Below, one piece after another: positions 53,251 to 61,438 of a stretch of DNA of 64,000 bases. The stretch covers positions 310,001 to 374,000 of the forward strand of contig NZ_JBEXUX010000001.1 of NCBI RefSeq assembly GCF_040629175.1. The letters are read 5' to 3'. Source of the DNA: Embleya sp040629175. Lineage in GTDB: Bacteria > Actinomycetota > Actinomycetes > Streptomycetales > Streptomycetaceae. Both the position numbers and the translations under genes were made by a program. Numbering within the stretch: the first letter of the stretch is position 1; each line of letters begins with the position of its first letter. Under the pieces are notes generated by a model. It searched no databases, had not been told where the DNA came from, and worked only from the letters and a program-made list of their open reading frames with translations.

Positions 53251-53284
53251 CAGGGCCCATCGTTGACTTCGCCGATGGGCCCTG
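53251..53284 (-). terminator. Terminator of the XRE gene
   Basis: CAGGGCCCATCG (53251-53262) pairs perfectly with CGATGGGCCCTG (53273-53284), ten bases downstream of the XRE regulator stop. Confidence 0.75.
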
Positions 53285-53293
53285 GCGTGTCGG

Positions 53294-54256
53294 CTACGCC
53301 GCAGGTATTTCGGGGATGCGCCAGACAATCCCGAACCGCTCGGCATCGGGCAGTCCGAACGGGCCAACCGGGCCGATCTGTTTGATCAGATAGCCGAAGA
53401 TCATGTGATGTGCTCCCTCCGACACCTCATCCCAGGTTTCCGGAGTCACGATCATCACCTCGCGCATCAAGCTCAGGTCCGACTCGTTTTCCAGCATCTC
53501 CGCTCGTTCGTCTCGGTCCATCGTCTCGTCGGCGCGCATGGCGCGGATCGATTCCGCGAGAAGGTTGGGCTCTCGGCCCAGCCGCCGGAGGATCTCCTGG
53601 CACCCATATCGGAAAGCTGCCTGCGCATTGATGGCCTCGCGGTCGGGATTGCCGTAGCCGTACGGCGCGCCCTCCTCCGCCCCGACGTAGTCACCTTTCA
53701 GCATGTGCAGCAGGACCCGCAGCGTGTGTTCGACTCCCTGTTCCTCGATTTGCCGAGCCATGATGCGGACCCAATCGTCCTCCGACATCAGTGGTTCGTG
53801 CGGCACGGCGAGCGACGGATGGATCTCGATGGCACTGAAGGGGTTGATCACCACGCCCATGACCTGCTCCGGTGTCCACTTGCCGTCCTCACCTCCCCAG
53901 CCGCTGTTGACGAGCTCCTGGAACGACTTCAGCGCGCCGGATTCTCCCTCACCGATCGCGCGCCACAGCGGCAGGAACCTGGCTGTCTCGGACTCCTCGT
54001 CCCGGGGTGGGCTGCACAGCCCGGCGAGGACCACGACGATGTCGTGGACGGTCTCCCAGCGCGGCACCCGTATCCCGTTGACGGCAGAGCGCACGGTTTC
54101 ATGGCTGGCGTCCGACAACTGGTCGTCGCGGCTGCGGATGAGGGTGCTCACCTTGCGAAAGCTCGAGCGTCCTGCCGCGCGGTGCAGTTCCTGTAATGCC
54201 TCGACCAACTCGCGGTGTGAACCCGTCGGTTGGGGTGTGCTGTTGGACGCTGCCAA
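53294..54256 (-). CDS. XRE-like regulator, accessory
   Basis: The 320-residue protein has an N-terminal HTH-like region (residues ~14-75) in the form frequent in streptomycetes (SFRKVSTLIRSRDDQLSDAS, then ETVRSAVNGIRVPRWETVHD), followed by an unrecognised acidic C-terminal domain. Codon use is visibly less GC-extreme than in the flanking core genes. The start is an unusual TTG at 54256, fixed by GGAGG seven bases upstream. It is divergent from the Cys-rich protein gene and probably regulates or pairs with it. Confidence 0.75.
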   Translation of the reverse strand: MAASNSTPQPTGSHRELVEALQELHRAAGRSSFRKVSTLIRSRDDQLSDASHETVRSAVNGIRVPRWETVHDIVVVLAGLCSPPRDEESETARFLPLWRAIGEGESGALKSFQELVNSGWGGEDGKWTPEQVMGVVINPFSAIEIHPSLAVPHEPLMSEDDWVRIMARQIEEQGVEHTLRVLLHMLKGDYVGAEEGAPYGYGNPDREAINAQAAFRYGCQEILRRLGREPNLLAESIRAMRADETMDRDERAEMLENESDLSLMREVMIVTPETWDEVSEGAHHMIFGYLIKQIGPVGPFGLPDAERFGIVWRIPEIPAA

Positions 54257-54437
54257 GGGGATTCCTCCGTGCTTGCGGTGTCAAGTTTCGCCAACACGGT
54301 AGAAGTCGCAGGCCAGGGCCGAGTCAGTATTCGTCAAGTTCGCCGTTGCGCCCGCCAAACCGTGACTTGTGGCCGATCGGCGAGGTCAGCATGGAGGAGG
54401 CGCCGAAGGAGCGCCCACCTCCGAGGAGTTGCCCCGT

Positions 54438-55853
54438 ATGCATATCCCTGCCTATGCCCATGCCACCATCCGCGCCGCCTTGCCCAACATGCCCACGTCG
54501 CGACACGTGGGTGGGCTGGACTGCTGTCTCTGCGACGATTCGTTCGGTGAGGACCTCGCCGCCATACCGCTCGGGCCGACACCGACGTCCGGGCTGTTCG
54601 GGTGCCGCCCCTGTCTGACCCGGTCGGTCACCCGGGCGCGACGGACCCGCGACGCCGCACGGGTCCAGGATGCCGAGCGGGCACGAGCGGAGGCTGCGGC
54701 CTGGATGCCGGTGCGAGAACGCCATCTCGGTCGGCTCGTCAGCGTGCGGCAGGCTGCCGAGGCCGTGGCCGACCTGGCCCGGGGCGACGACACCGCGGCA
54801 CTGCGGGTCGCATGGCTGCTGATCTCGCTCGAGTCCGCGTACACCTGGGTTCCGGAAGTGCCGGAACCGCCCGCCTCGGTGGATCGCGAGCTCTCGGAGT
54901 TGAAGGACGAGGCCTTCCGGCTCGACCTGGCGATGATTACGGCGCGCGAGGCAGTGTCGGAGCGACTCGCCTATCACCTGATCAACGAGGTACAGCCCGA
55001 CGAACCGGAGATGTGCGAGGAGTTCGAGTGCCCGGAAAGTTGTTCGGGACGTCATGACTCCACACACATCGACTGTGGGCCTGACGCCGTCTTCGACGAT
55101 CTGGTCGAGCACGGGATCACCGTGGAGAAGCCGCAGCCCGAACCATTGTCATCCAGGCTCGCATCTCTCGTGGGGAGGACCGAGTCCGAGGAGGAGCGTT
55201 CCCTGCCGATGGACATCGAGGAACAAGCCCCCACCGTCTTGGCCCACTTCGGCATCGATGCGGACGACACGGACGTGCTTTTGAACGCCGCTGCGGTCGG
55301 TCTGGTCTCCGACGCATGGCGCGAGGGGCCGCTGGACGAGATCCATGCGGCCGATGACGGGCCGAGTGACGGGGAGGTTTTCGCACAGAGCGTCGATCTC
55401 TACCGCAGAGCTCGCGCGTCGTTGGTGGCCGCCCGGGACGACGGTCCGGAGGCGCTGCTCGCGTTCGTGGCCGTCGCCTCGAATCTGGACCTGCCGTGGG
55501 CCGGCGGCTCCCGCTTTGTATTGCGAACAATGTCCGAATCCGGGGCCGAGTTCGTTCGGCACATCGACGACCGGGTCTGGTTCACCGCGGAGATGATGCG
55601 TAAACAGGGTTGGCGCGCGGGGCTGTTGCACCGAGCCATGTCGGCGGCGTTCACCGCGTCCACACACTTCGGCATGCCGGGATGGTCGGCTGCCGTCACC
55701 TCGGCGATGGAGCGTCTCGCTGCGGCGGATCGGTCGGACGCCCCGGAGGCGCTGACCGACCTCGCGGCGGTGGAGGCCGCGTTGCACGAAGCTCCGGACC
55801 GCCTGGGTGCGGACGCTCTCGACTGGATTTCCCGCCGGGCCCTTTTCGGCTAG
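54438..55853 (+). CDS. Cys-rich hypothetical protein of unknown function
   Basis: The 471-residue protein shows a likely zinc knuckle near residues 28-60 (CCLCDDSFG with CRPC downstream). A second Cys/His group is near residue 200 (MCEEFECPESCSGRHDSTH). The rest is mainly helical and acidic with no motif I know and no membrane segment. ATG 54438 was chosen for GAGGAG nine bases upstream; an in-frame GTG at 54369 is an alternative. It is divergent from the XRE regulator, and the pair sits in an insertion-like stretch between glnA and the epimerase gene. Confidence 0.7.
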   Translation: MHIPAYAHATIRAALPNMPTSRHVGGLDCCLCDDSFGEDLAAIPLGPTPTSGLFGCRPCLTRSVTRARRTRDAARVQDAERARAEAAAWMPVRERHLGRLVSVRQAAEAVADLARGDDTAALRVAWLLISLESAYTWVPEVPEPPASVDRELSELKDEAFRLDLAMITAREAVSERLAYHLINEVQPDEPEMCEEFECPESCSGRHDSTHIDCGPDAVFDDLVEHGITVEKPQPEPLSSRLASLVGRTESEEERSLPMDIEEQAPTVLAHFGIDADDTDVLLNAAAVGLVSDAWREGPLDEIHAADDGPSDGEVFAQSVDLYRRARASLVAARDDGPEALLAFVAVASNLDLPWAGGSRFVLRTMSESGAEFVRHIDDRVWFTAEMMRKQGWRAGLLHRAMSAAFTASTHFGMPGWSAAVTSAMERLAAADRSDAPEALTDLAAVEAALHEAPDRLGADALDWISRRALFG

Positions 55854-56169
55854 CGCACCCACTCGGCTCACCCGTTCCTTGACAGACCCGAGTCGGGTAG
55901 GTCCTTGCACCGGAACGAAGCATTGATGCACCCGGCTCCCGGAGAGTCGGCGGGCGACATTTTCCTCCGGGCCCCGGCACCCGAGGAAGTCGCACAGGGG
56001 TGTGGTCCCCGACTCCGCATACCGACATCAGCGGTTCACCGGGTACGTGACCCGACACGCCGGCCGGGGCGGCACGAGGTATCGACATGTTTAAAAATAC
56101 CGATACAACTGCGACCTACGACGAATCGACGATCGGGGTTCCGACCGGACAGCGAGAGGACGGAGCCCT
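55854..56169 (+). promoter_or_regulatory. AT-rich spacer with dyad upstream of the small membrane gene
   Basis: This 316-base spacer holds no supported gene. At 56079-56106 GTATCG and CGATAC arms flank an unusually AT-rich centre (GTTTAAAAATA), a likely promoter or operator for the gene at 56170. Confidence 0.45.
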
Positions 56170-56388
56170 GTGAAGTGGGACGAGATGACCCTCGTCATCC
56201 TTGCCGCCTTCGGCTGCGTCACGCTGCTCCTTACGCAGATCACAGAGGTGCTGTCGCGATTGCCACAGATCATTCGTGCCTGGCGGCAGGTGCGGTGCGA
56301 ACTGAACCGGGGCACCGATCCCGGCTCTCGGGATCACCCGGAAACAGTCGACGCTCCGGACGCGCGTACGGCTGACCCCCCTCGGTAG
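56170..56388 (+). CDS. Small single-pass membrane protein, unknown
   Basis: The 72-residue product has one hydrophobic helix near the N-terminus (MTLVILAAFGCVTLLLTQIT) and a polar tail. GAGAGGACGGAG precedes the GTG start, and a terminator with a T-run follows, so expression is plausible. I do not recognise a family. It belongs to the same accessory stretch as the XRE/Cys-rich pair. Confidence 0.5.
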   Translation: MKWDEMTLVILAAFGCVTLLLTQITEVLSRLPQIIRAWRQVRCELNRGTDPGSRDHPETVDAPDARTADPPR

Positions 56389-56442
56389 GGGGCGGATTCC
56401 GGATCGAAGCACCACCAGGGGTGAGCCCGATGGAAGACGAGG

Positions 56443-56482
56443 CCGTCGACCGCTGCGGACAGCGCGGTCGGCGGTCTTTTTC
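56443..56482 (+). terminator. Rho-independent terminator with T-run
   Basis: An 11-bp stem with one wobble (56443-56453 with 56464-56474) is followed by TCTTTTTC, the only classical T-run terminator seen in this window. Confidence 0.85.
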
Positions 56483-56498
56483 GTGTGCCCTGTGGGGG

Positions 56499-57392
56499 TC
56501 AGTTCGTCAGGGCCGCGGCGATGGCCGGGGTGATGGTGGGGTGGGTGAAGGTGAAGCCGGAGGTGAGGAGGGCTCGGGGGAGGGCGCGTTGGCCGGTGAG
56601 GATTTCGGCGCCGAACTCGCCCAGGACGGCGCGTAGGGCGAAGGCGGGGGCCGGGAGGATGGTGGGGCGGTGCAGGGCCCGGCCCAGGGCCTTGGTCACC
56701 TCGGCGTTGGTGACCGGGTGCGGGGCGGTCAGGTTGACCGGGCCGGCCAGGTCGGGGTGGTCGAGGGCGTGGCGCATCGCGGCGATCTCGTCGGCGAGCG
56801 AGATGAAGCTCCAGTACTGCCGACCCGAGCCGAGCCGGCCGCCCAGACCCGCCTTCACCAGCGGGAACATCGGCCCCAGCGCGCCTCCCGAACGGGCGAG
56901 CACCAGCCCGGTCCGCAGGTGCACGACCCGGATGCCGGCCTCGGCGGCGGGTGCGGTGGCGGCTTCCCATTCGACGCACAGGCCGGCCAGGAAGCTGCTG
57001 CCGGCCGGGAACGACTCGTCCACCTCGCGATCGCCGGTGTCGCCGTAGTAGCCCACTCCGGAGGCGGACAGGAGTACGCGCGGCGTGGGCTTCAGGCCGG
57101 CCAGCGCGCGGGCGACGGCCGCGGTGCCCAGGACTCGGCTGTCGTGCAGTTCGCGCTTGTACGCCGCAGTCCAGCGCTTGTCGCCGACGCCGGCGCCGGC
57201 CAGGTGCACCGCCGCGTCCACGGGGCCGAGCGCGGCGGTGTCCACGGTGCCCGCGTGCGGGTCCCAGCGGACCTCGTCCGGCTCGGTGGGGGCCCGGCGG
57301 ACCAGCCGGACCACCTGGTGTCCGTCGGCGGTCAGCGAGCGGACGAGAGCGGAACCCAGGAGGCCGGACGAACCGGTTACGGCGATACGCAT
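56499..57392 (-). CDS. TIGR01777 family NAD-dependent epimerase-like protein
   Basis: The 297-residue protein has an N-terminal nucleotide-binding motif (VTGSSGLLGSALVRSL), VHLAGAGVGDKRW, and LLSASGVGYYGDTGD, all typical of the TIGR01777 (SulA-like) branch of extended SDRs. A DUF1731-like end completes it. Its substrate is unknown. In M. tuberculosis the homologue (Rv2216) is next to dlaT, as here. ATG 57392 was chosen because AAGGA lies seven bases upstream. Confidence 0.9.
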   Translation of the reverse strand: MRIAVTGSSGLLGSALVRSLTADGHQVVRLVRRAPTEPDEVRWDPHAGTVDTAALGPVDAAVHLAGAGVGDKRWTAAYKRELHDSRVLGTAAVARALAGLKPTPRVLLSASGVGYYGDTGDREVDESFPAGSSFLAGLCVEWEAATAPAAEAGIRVVHLRTGLVLARSGGALGPMFPLVKAGLGGRLGSGRQYWSFISLADEIAAMRHALDHPDLAGPVNLTAPHPVTNAEVTKALGRALHRPTILPAPAFALRAVLGEFGAEILTGQRALPRALLTSGFTFTHPTITPAIAAALTN

Positions 57393-57425
57393 GTCGTCAT
57401 CCTTGCCCACCGGGCGGCGGAACGC

Positions 57426-57462
57426 CGAAGGCGGCCCGGACGAGATGTCCGAACCGCCTTCG
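57426..57462 (-). terminator. Terminator of the lpd-sucB unit
   Basis: CGAAGGCGG (57426-57434) pairs with CCGCCTTCG (57454-57462), and CGGAC with GTCCG inside, 43 bases after the sucB stop. Confidence 0.75.
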
Positions 57463-57505
57463 CCGAATGACCGCCCGCCGCGCGACGTGCCCGCGGCGCC
57501 GCGTC

Positions 57506-59287
57506 CTAGAGGCCGAGGTCGCCCTCGAAGGCGCCTTCCTCGAGACGGGTCTTCACCGTCTGCAGGAAGCGGGCCGCGTCCGCGCCGTCCACCAGGCGGT
57601 GGTCGTAGGACAGGGCCAGGTAGACCATCGAACGCACCGCGATGACCTCGCCGAGCGTCGAGTCGTTGACCACGACCGGGCGCTTGACGACCGCGCCCGT
57701 GCCGAGCATCGCGACCTGCGGCTGCGGGAAGATCGGCGTGTCGAACAGCGCGCCGCGCGAACCGGTGTTGGTCAGCGTGAACGTGCCGCCCGCCAACTCG
57801 TCCGGGCTCACCTTGTTGGTGCGGGTGCGCTCGGCCAGGTCGGAGATCTTGCGCGAGAGACCCGCGATGTTCAGGTCACCCGCGTTGTGGATGACCGGGA
57901 CCATCAGGCCGCGGTCGGTGTCCACGGCGATCACCAGGTGCTCGGCGTCGTGGTAGGTCACGGTGCCGGCGGCCAGGTCCATCGACGCGTTCAGGACCGG
58001 GTGGACCTTGAGCGCCTCGACGGCCGCCTTCGCGAAGAACGGCATGAACGACAGCTTGACGCCCTCACGCGCCACGAAGTCGTTCTTGGCCCGGTCGCGC
58101 AGGCGGGCGATGTTGGTGACGTCCACCTCCACGACCGTGGTGAGCTGGGCCGAGGTCTGCAGCGACTCGACCATGCGCTTGGCGATCACCGTGCGCATGC
58201 GCGAGAGCTTCTCGGTGCGACCGCGCAGCGGCGACGGCTCGACCGCGGCCGGAGCCTTGGCGGCGGGCGCGGCCGGGGCGGCGGCCGGAGCCGATGCCGC
58301 GGCGGCGGCCTGGGCCGCCTGCTGCTTGCGGGCCGTCTCCAGGACGTCCTGCTTGCGGATGCGACCACCGATGCCGGTGCCCGCGATCGCGCCCAGGTCC
58401 ACGTTGTGCTCGGCGGCCAGCTTGCGCACGAGCGGCGTGACGTACGCGCCGTCCGCCTCGGCCGGCGGGGTGAGCTGCGGGGCGGCCGGCTGCGCGACCG
58501 GAGCCGGAGCGGGCGCCGGAGCCGGCGTGGGCGCGGGCGCCGGAGCGGCCTGCTGAGCCGGCGCGGCAGCGGCCGGAGCCGCCGGAGCCGCCGGAGCCGG
58601 AGCCGCCGGGGCGGGAGCGGCAGCCGGAGCGGGCGCCGCCGGAGCGGGCGCCGCGGCCGGCGCGGAACCGGGCGCGCCGATGATGGCCAGCTCGGCGCCG
58701 ACCTCCACCGTCTCGTCCTCGGCGACGCTGATCTTCAGCAGCACCCCACCGATCGGCGCCGGGATCTCGGTGTCGACCTTGTCCGTCGAGACCTCCAGGA
58801 GCGGCTCGTCGGCCTCGACCGTGTCACCCTCCTGCTTGAGCCAGCGGGTGATGGTGCCCTCCTGCACGCTCTCGCCGAGCGCGGGCAGCAGCACCGGGGT
58901 GCCCTGCACGTCACCGGCGGGCGCGGCGGCGGGCGCGGCCTGCTCGACGGGAGCCGGCGCGGCCTCGACGGGCGCGGCCGGAGCCGGTGCGGCCGGGGCC
59001 GGGGCCTCCTGAGCCGGCGCGGCGGCCGGAGCCGGCGCCGCGGCACCGGTGCCGTCGTCGATCACGGCCAGTTCGGCGCCGACATCGACCGTGTCGTCTT
59101 CCTGGGCCTTGATGGACACCAGAATGCCGGCGGCGGGGGAGGGGATCTCGGTGTCGACCTTGTCGGTCGAGACCTCGAGCAGGGGCTCGTCCAGCTCGAC
59201 GCGCTCACCCTCCTGCTTGAGCCAGCGGGTGATGGTGCCCTCCTGCACGCTCTCGCCGAGCGCGGGCAGTGTTACGGAGACCGGCAT
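57506..59287 (-). CDS. sucB: 2-oxo acid dehydrogenase E2 (dihydrolipoamide acyltransferase)
   Basis: The 593-residue E2 core protein has two near-identical lipoyl domains with K43 and K170 in STDK contexts. Ala/Pro-rich swinging linkers, a peripheral-subunit binding domain (VTPLVRKLAAEHNVDLG) and the catalytic acyltransferase domain follow, the last with the active-site histidine in YDHRLVDGADAA. It serves the pyruvate or 2-oxoglutarate complex (actinobacteria often share it). It lies directly after lpd, 71 bases away, and no E1 gene is here. The lipoyl groups come from LipB/LipA. Confidence 0.92.
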   Translation of the reverse strand: MPVSVTLPALGESVQEGTITRWLKQEGERVELDEPLLEVSTDKVDTEIPSPAAGILVSIKAQEDDTVDVGAELAVIDDGTGAAAPAPAAAPAQEAPAPAAPAPAAPVEAAPAPVEQAAPAAAPAGDVQGTPVLLPALGESVQEGTITRWLKQEGDTVEADEPLLEVSTDKVDTEIPAPIGGVLLKISVAEDETVEVGAELAIIGAPGSAPAAAPAPAAPAPAAAPAPAAPAPAAPAAPAAAAPAQQAAPAPAPTPAPAPAPAPVAQPAAPQLTPPAEADGAYVTPLVRKLAAEHNVDLGAIAGTGIGGRIRKQDVLETARKQQAAQAAAAASAPAAAPAAPAAKAPAAVEPSPLRGRTEKLSRMRTVIAKRMVESLQTSAQLTTVVEVDVTNIARLRDRAKNDFVAREGVKLSFMPFFAKAAVEALKVHPVLNASMDLAAGTVTYHDAEHLVIAVDTDRGLMVPVIHNAGDLNIAGLSRKISDLAERTRTNKVSPDELAGGTFTLTNTGSRGALFDTPIFPQPQVAMLGTGAVVKRPVVVNDSTLGEVIAVRSMVYLALSYDHRLVDGADAARFLQTVKTRLEEGAFEGDLGL

Positions 59288-59358
59288 GGGTCAATGACTC
59301 CTTCTCAACGCTTCAAGGCGTGTGTCTTGGATGACGGGGCGCGATTGGGGGCGCGTCG

Positions 59359-60747
59359 TCAGTCGTGGACGTGCAGCGGCTTGCCCGCCAACGCGAGGTG
59401 GGCCTCGCCAAGCGCCTCGGACTGCGTCGGGTGCGGGTGGATGAGCTGGGCGACCTCGGCCGGCAGGGCCTCCCAGTTGTAGATCAACTGGGCCTCCGCG
59501 GTCAGCTCACCCATGCGGGCGCCGACCATGTGGATGCCGACGACCGGGCCGTCCTTGACCGAGACGACCTTGACCTGGCCGGTCGTCTTGAGGATCTGGC
59601 TCTTGCCGTTGCCACCGAGGCTGTAGCTGATCGTCGCGAGCTTGTCCGAGCCGTAACGCTCGACCGCCTGCGCCTCGGTGAGGCCGACCGAGGCCACCTC
59701 CGGGTCGCAGTAGGTCACGCGCGGCACACCCGCGTAGTCGATCGGCACCGGGTTCAGCCCGGCGATCCGCTCGGCGACCAGGATGCCCTCGCCGAAACCG
59801 ACGTGGGCGAGCTGAAGGGTGGGGATGAGGTCGCCCACGGCCGAGATCGTCGGCACGTTGGTGGCGCAGTACTCGTCGACCAGGACGTAGCCGCGGTCCA
59901 TCGCGACGCCGGCCTCCTCGTAGCCCAGGCCCGCCGAGACCGGGCCGCGACCGACGGCGACGAGCAGCAGCTCGGCCTCGATCTGCTTGCCGTTCTCCAG
60001 CGAGACCCGGACACCCGCGTCGGTGTACTCGACACCGGCGAAGCGCGAACCGAGTTCGAACTTGATCCCGCGCCGACGGAAGGCGCGCTCCAGGAGCTTG
60101 CTGCTCGCCTCGTCCTCCAGGGCCACCAGGTGCGGCAGCGCCTCGACGATGGTCACGTCGACACCGAAGGACTTCCAGGCACTGGCGAACTCGACGCCGA
60201 TCACGCCGCCGCCCAGGACCACCGCGGACTGCGGGACCCGGTCGAGCACGAGCGCGTGGTCGCTGTTGATCACCCGGTTGCCGTCGATCTCCAGGCCCGG
60301 CAGCGACTTGGGCACGGAGCCGGTCGCGAGTACCACGTGTCGACCCTCGTAGCGCTGCCCGTTCACCTCGACCGCGGTCGGCGACACGAGCTTGCCGGCG
60401 CCTTCGACGACGGTGATGTTGCGGCTCTTGATCAGCCCGGTCAGGCCCTTGAACAGGCGCGAGATGACGCCGTCCTTGTACGCGTGCACGGCCGAGATGT
60501 CGATCCCGTCGAACGTCGACTTGACGCCGAACTGCTCGCTCTCACGGGTCTGGTCCGCGACCTCGCCGGCGTGGAGCAGCGCCTTGGTCGGGATGCAGCC
60601 GTTGTGCAGACACGTGCCGCCGAGCTTGCCCTTTTCGACCAGGACGACCCGCATACCCAGTTCGGCCGCGCGAAGGGCGCACGCATAGCCGCCGCTCCCG
60701 CCTCCGAGAATGACTACATCGAAAACGGCTCCGGCGTCGTTCGCCAC
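59359..60747 (-). CDS. lpdA: Dihydrolipoyl dehydrogenase (E3)
   Basis: The 462-residue FAD enzyme re-oxidises dihydrolipoyl groups on E2 and passes electrons to NAD+. The FAD motif is VVILGGGSGGYACAL; the redox cysteines are C46 and C51 in GGTCLHNGCIPTK; the catalytic His-Glu pair is in HPHPTQSEALGE. GTG 60747 has AGGAGG seven bases upstream. It is the first gene of the lpd-sucB unit. The 279-base spacer to the divergent small gene contains the promoters; no gene is there. Confidence 0.95.
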   Translation of the reverse strand: MANDAGAVFDVVILGGGSGGYACALRAAELGMRVVLVEKGKLGGTCLHNGCIPTKALLHAGEVADQTRESEQFGVKSTFDGIDISAVHAYKDGVISRLFKGLTGLIKSRNITVVEGAGKLVSPTAVEVNGQRYEGRHVVLATGSVPKSLPGLEIDGNRVINSDHALVLDRVPQSAVVLGGGVIGVEFASAWKSFGVDVTIVEALPHLVALEDEASSKLLERAFRRRGIKFELGSRFAGVEYTDAGVRVSLENGKQIEAELLLVAVGRGPVSAGLGYEEAGVAMDRGYVLVDEYCATNVPTISAVGDLIPTLQLAHVGFGEGILVAERIAGLNPVPIDYAGVPRVTYCDPEVASVGLTEAQAVERYGSDKLATISYSLGGNGKSQILKTTGQVKVVSVKDGPVVGIHMVGARMGELTAEAQLIYNWEALPAEVAQLIHPHPTQSEALGEAHLALAGKPLHVHD

Positions 60748-61026
60748 GTCACGTCCTCCTGTGATTGCGATGCCCACCCGCGCGGGACGCGGCGGGTAGC
60801 ACCCCCTTCTTGTGGAAGGTCTCAAGTGCCGGTACAACATCCTCCCACTTGTCGGGAGCGACCGAGCACTCCGCCCCGGTGTTGCCTGTCCCACAAGGGC
60901 CGCGCCGAAATGGCGGATCGGGGGCACAACGGGCCGTTGCGGCTCGTTGTTCCGGCACGATCACGACCTCCGCGCGGCGGACCGACGTGGAGGACACGCG
61001 CGTACGACGACAGGAAGGAAATCCCC

Positions 61027-61350
61027 GTGGGGTTGTTCCGACGCAAACGCGGTGCCGGCCCGGAGGCGCCCGATCGCAGGCAGGCCGCCGCTGCGGCGGC
61101 GCACCTGAGCGAGTTCGCGCGCAGCCGCAAGGGAGTCGAGGCGTACATCGAGCCGGTGACCACGCTGAGCGGGACCACTGTGGTGTTCATCGCCGACACC
61201 GGCGAGTGGACCCGCCGTCGGGTCGCCGATCCCGGCGCCGCGCGCGGCCTCGCGCGCAAGCTGGGCATCCCGGTGTACGAGGCGGCCCTGGTGGGCTACC
61301 CCAAGCGCATGCGCGAGTGGACCCGCCGGCAGTCCGCCGACGGTTCCTGA
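61027..61350 (+). CDS. Small conserved hypothetical protein
   Basis: The 107-residue protein starts MGLFRRKRG, has an Ala/Arg-rich N-terminal third and a compact conserved part (YIEPVTTLSGTTVVFIADTG; GIPVYEAALVGYPKRM). There is no membrane segment. A gene of this type between lpd and pepA is usual in streptomycetes, but no function is known. AAGGAA lies before GTG 61027, and a strong hairpin follows. Confidence 0.8.
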   Translation: MGLFRRKRGAGPEAPDRRQAAAAAAHLSEFARSRKGVEAYIEPVTTLSGTTVVFIADTGEWTRRRVADPGAARGLARKLGIPVYEAALVGYPKRMREWTRRQSADGS

Positions 61351-61372
61351 GCGGCCCGGGTCGCACCGCCAG

Positions 61373-61404
61373 CCCGGCCGGGGCGCCTGCGTGCCCCGGC
61401 CGGG
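61373..61404. terminator. Bidirectional terminator before pepA
   Basis: CCCGGCCGGGGC (61373-61384) pairs perfectly with GCCCCGGCCGGG (61393-61404) between convergent genes. Confidence 0.8.
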
Positions 61405-61438
61405 TCGGATCGAACGAGCGGCGACGAGCGGCCGTCGA

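Noticed and set aside
53230..53265. A tRNA-like T-arm (AACTCGAATCCCC) near the accessory stretch, considered as a tRNA or attachment site
   Set aside because: No acceptor, D or anticodon arms could be assembled, and the following bases form the XRE terminator hairpin.
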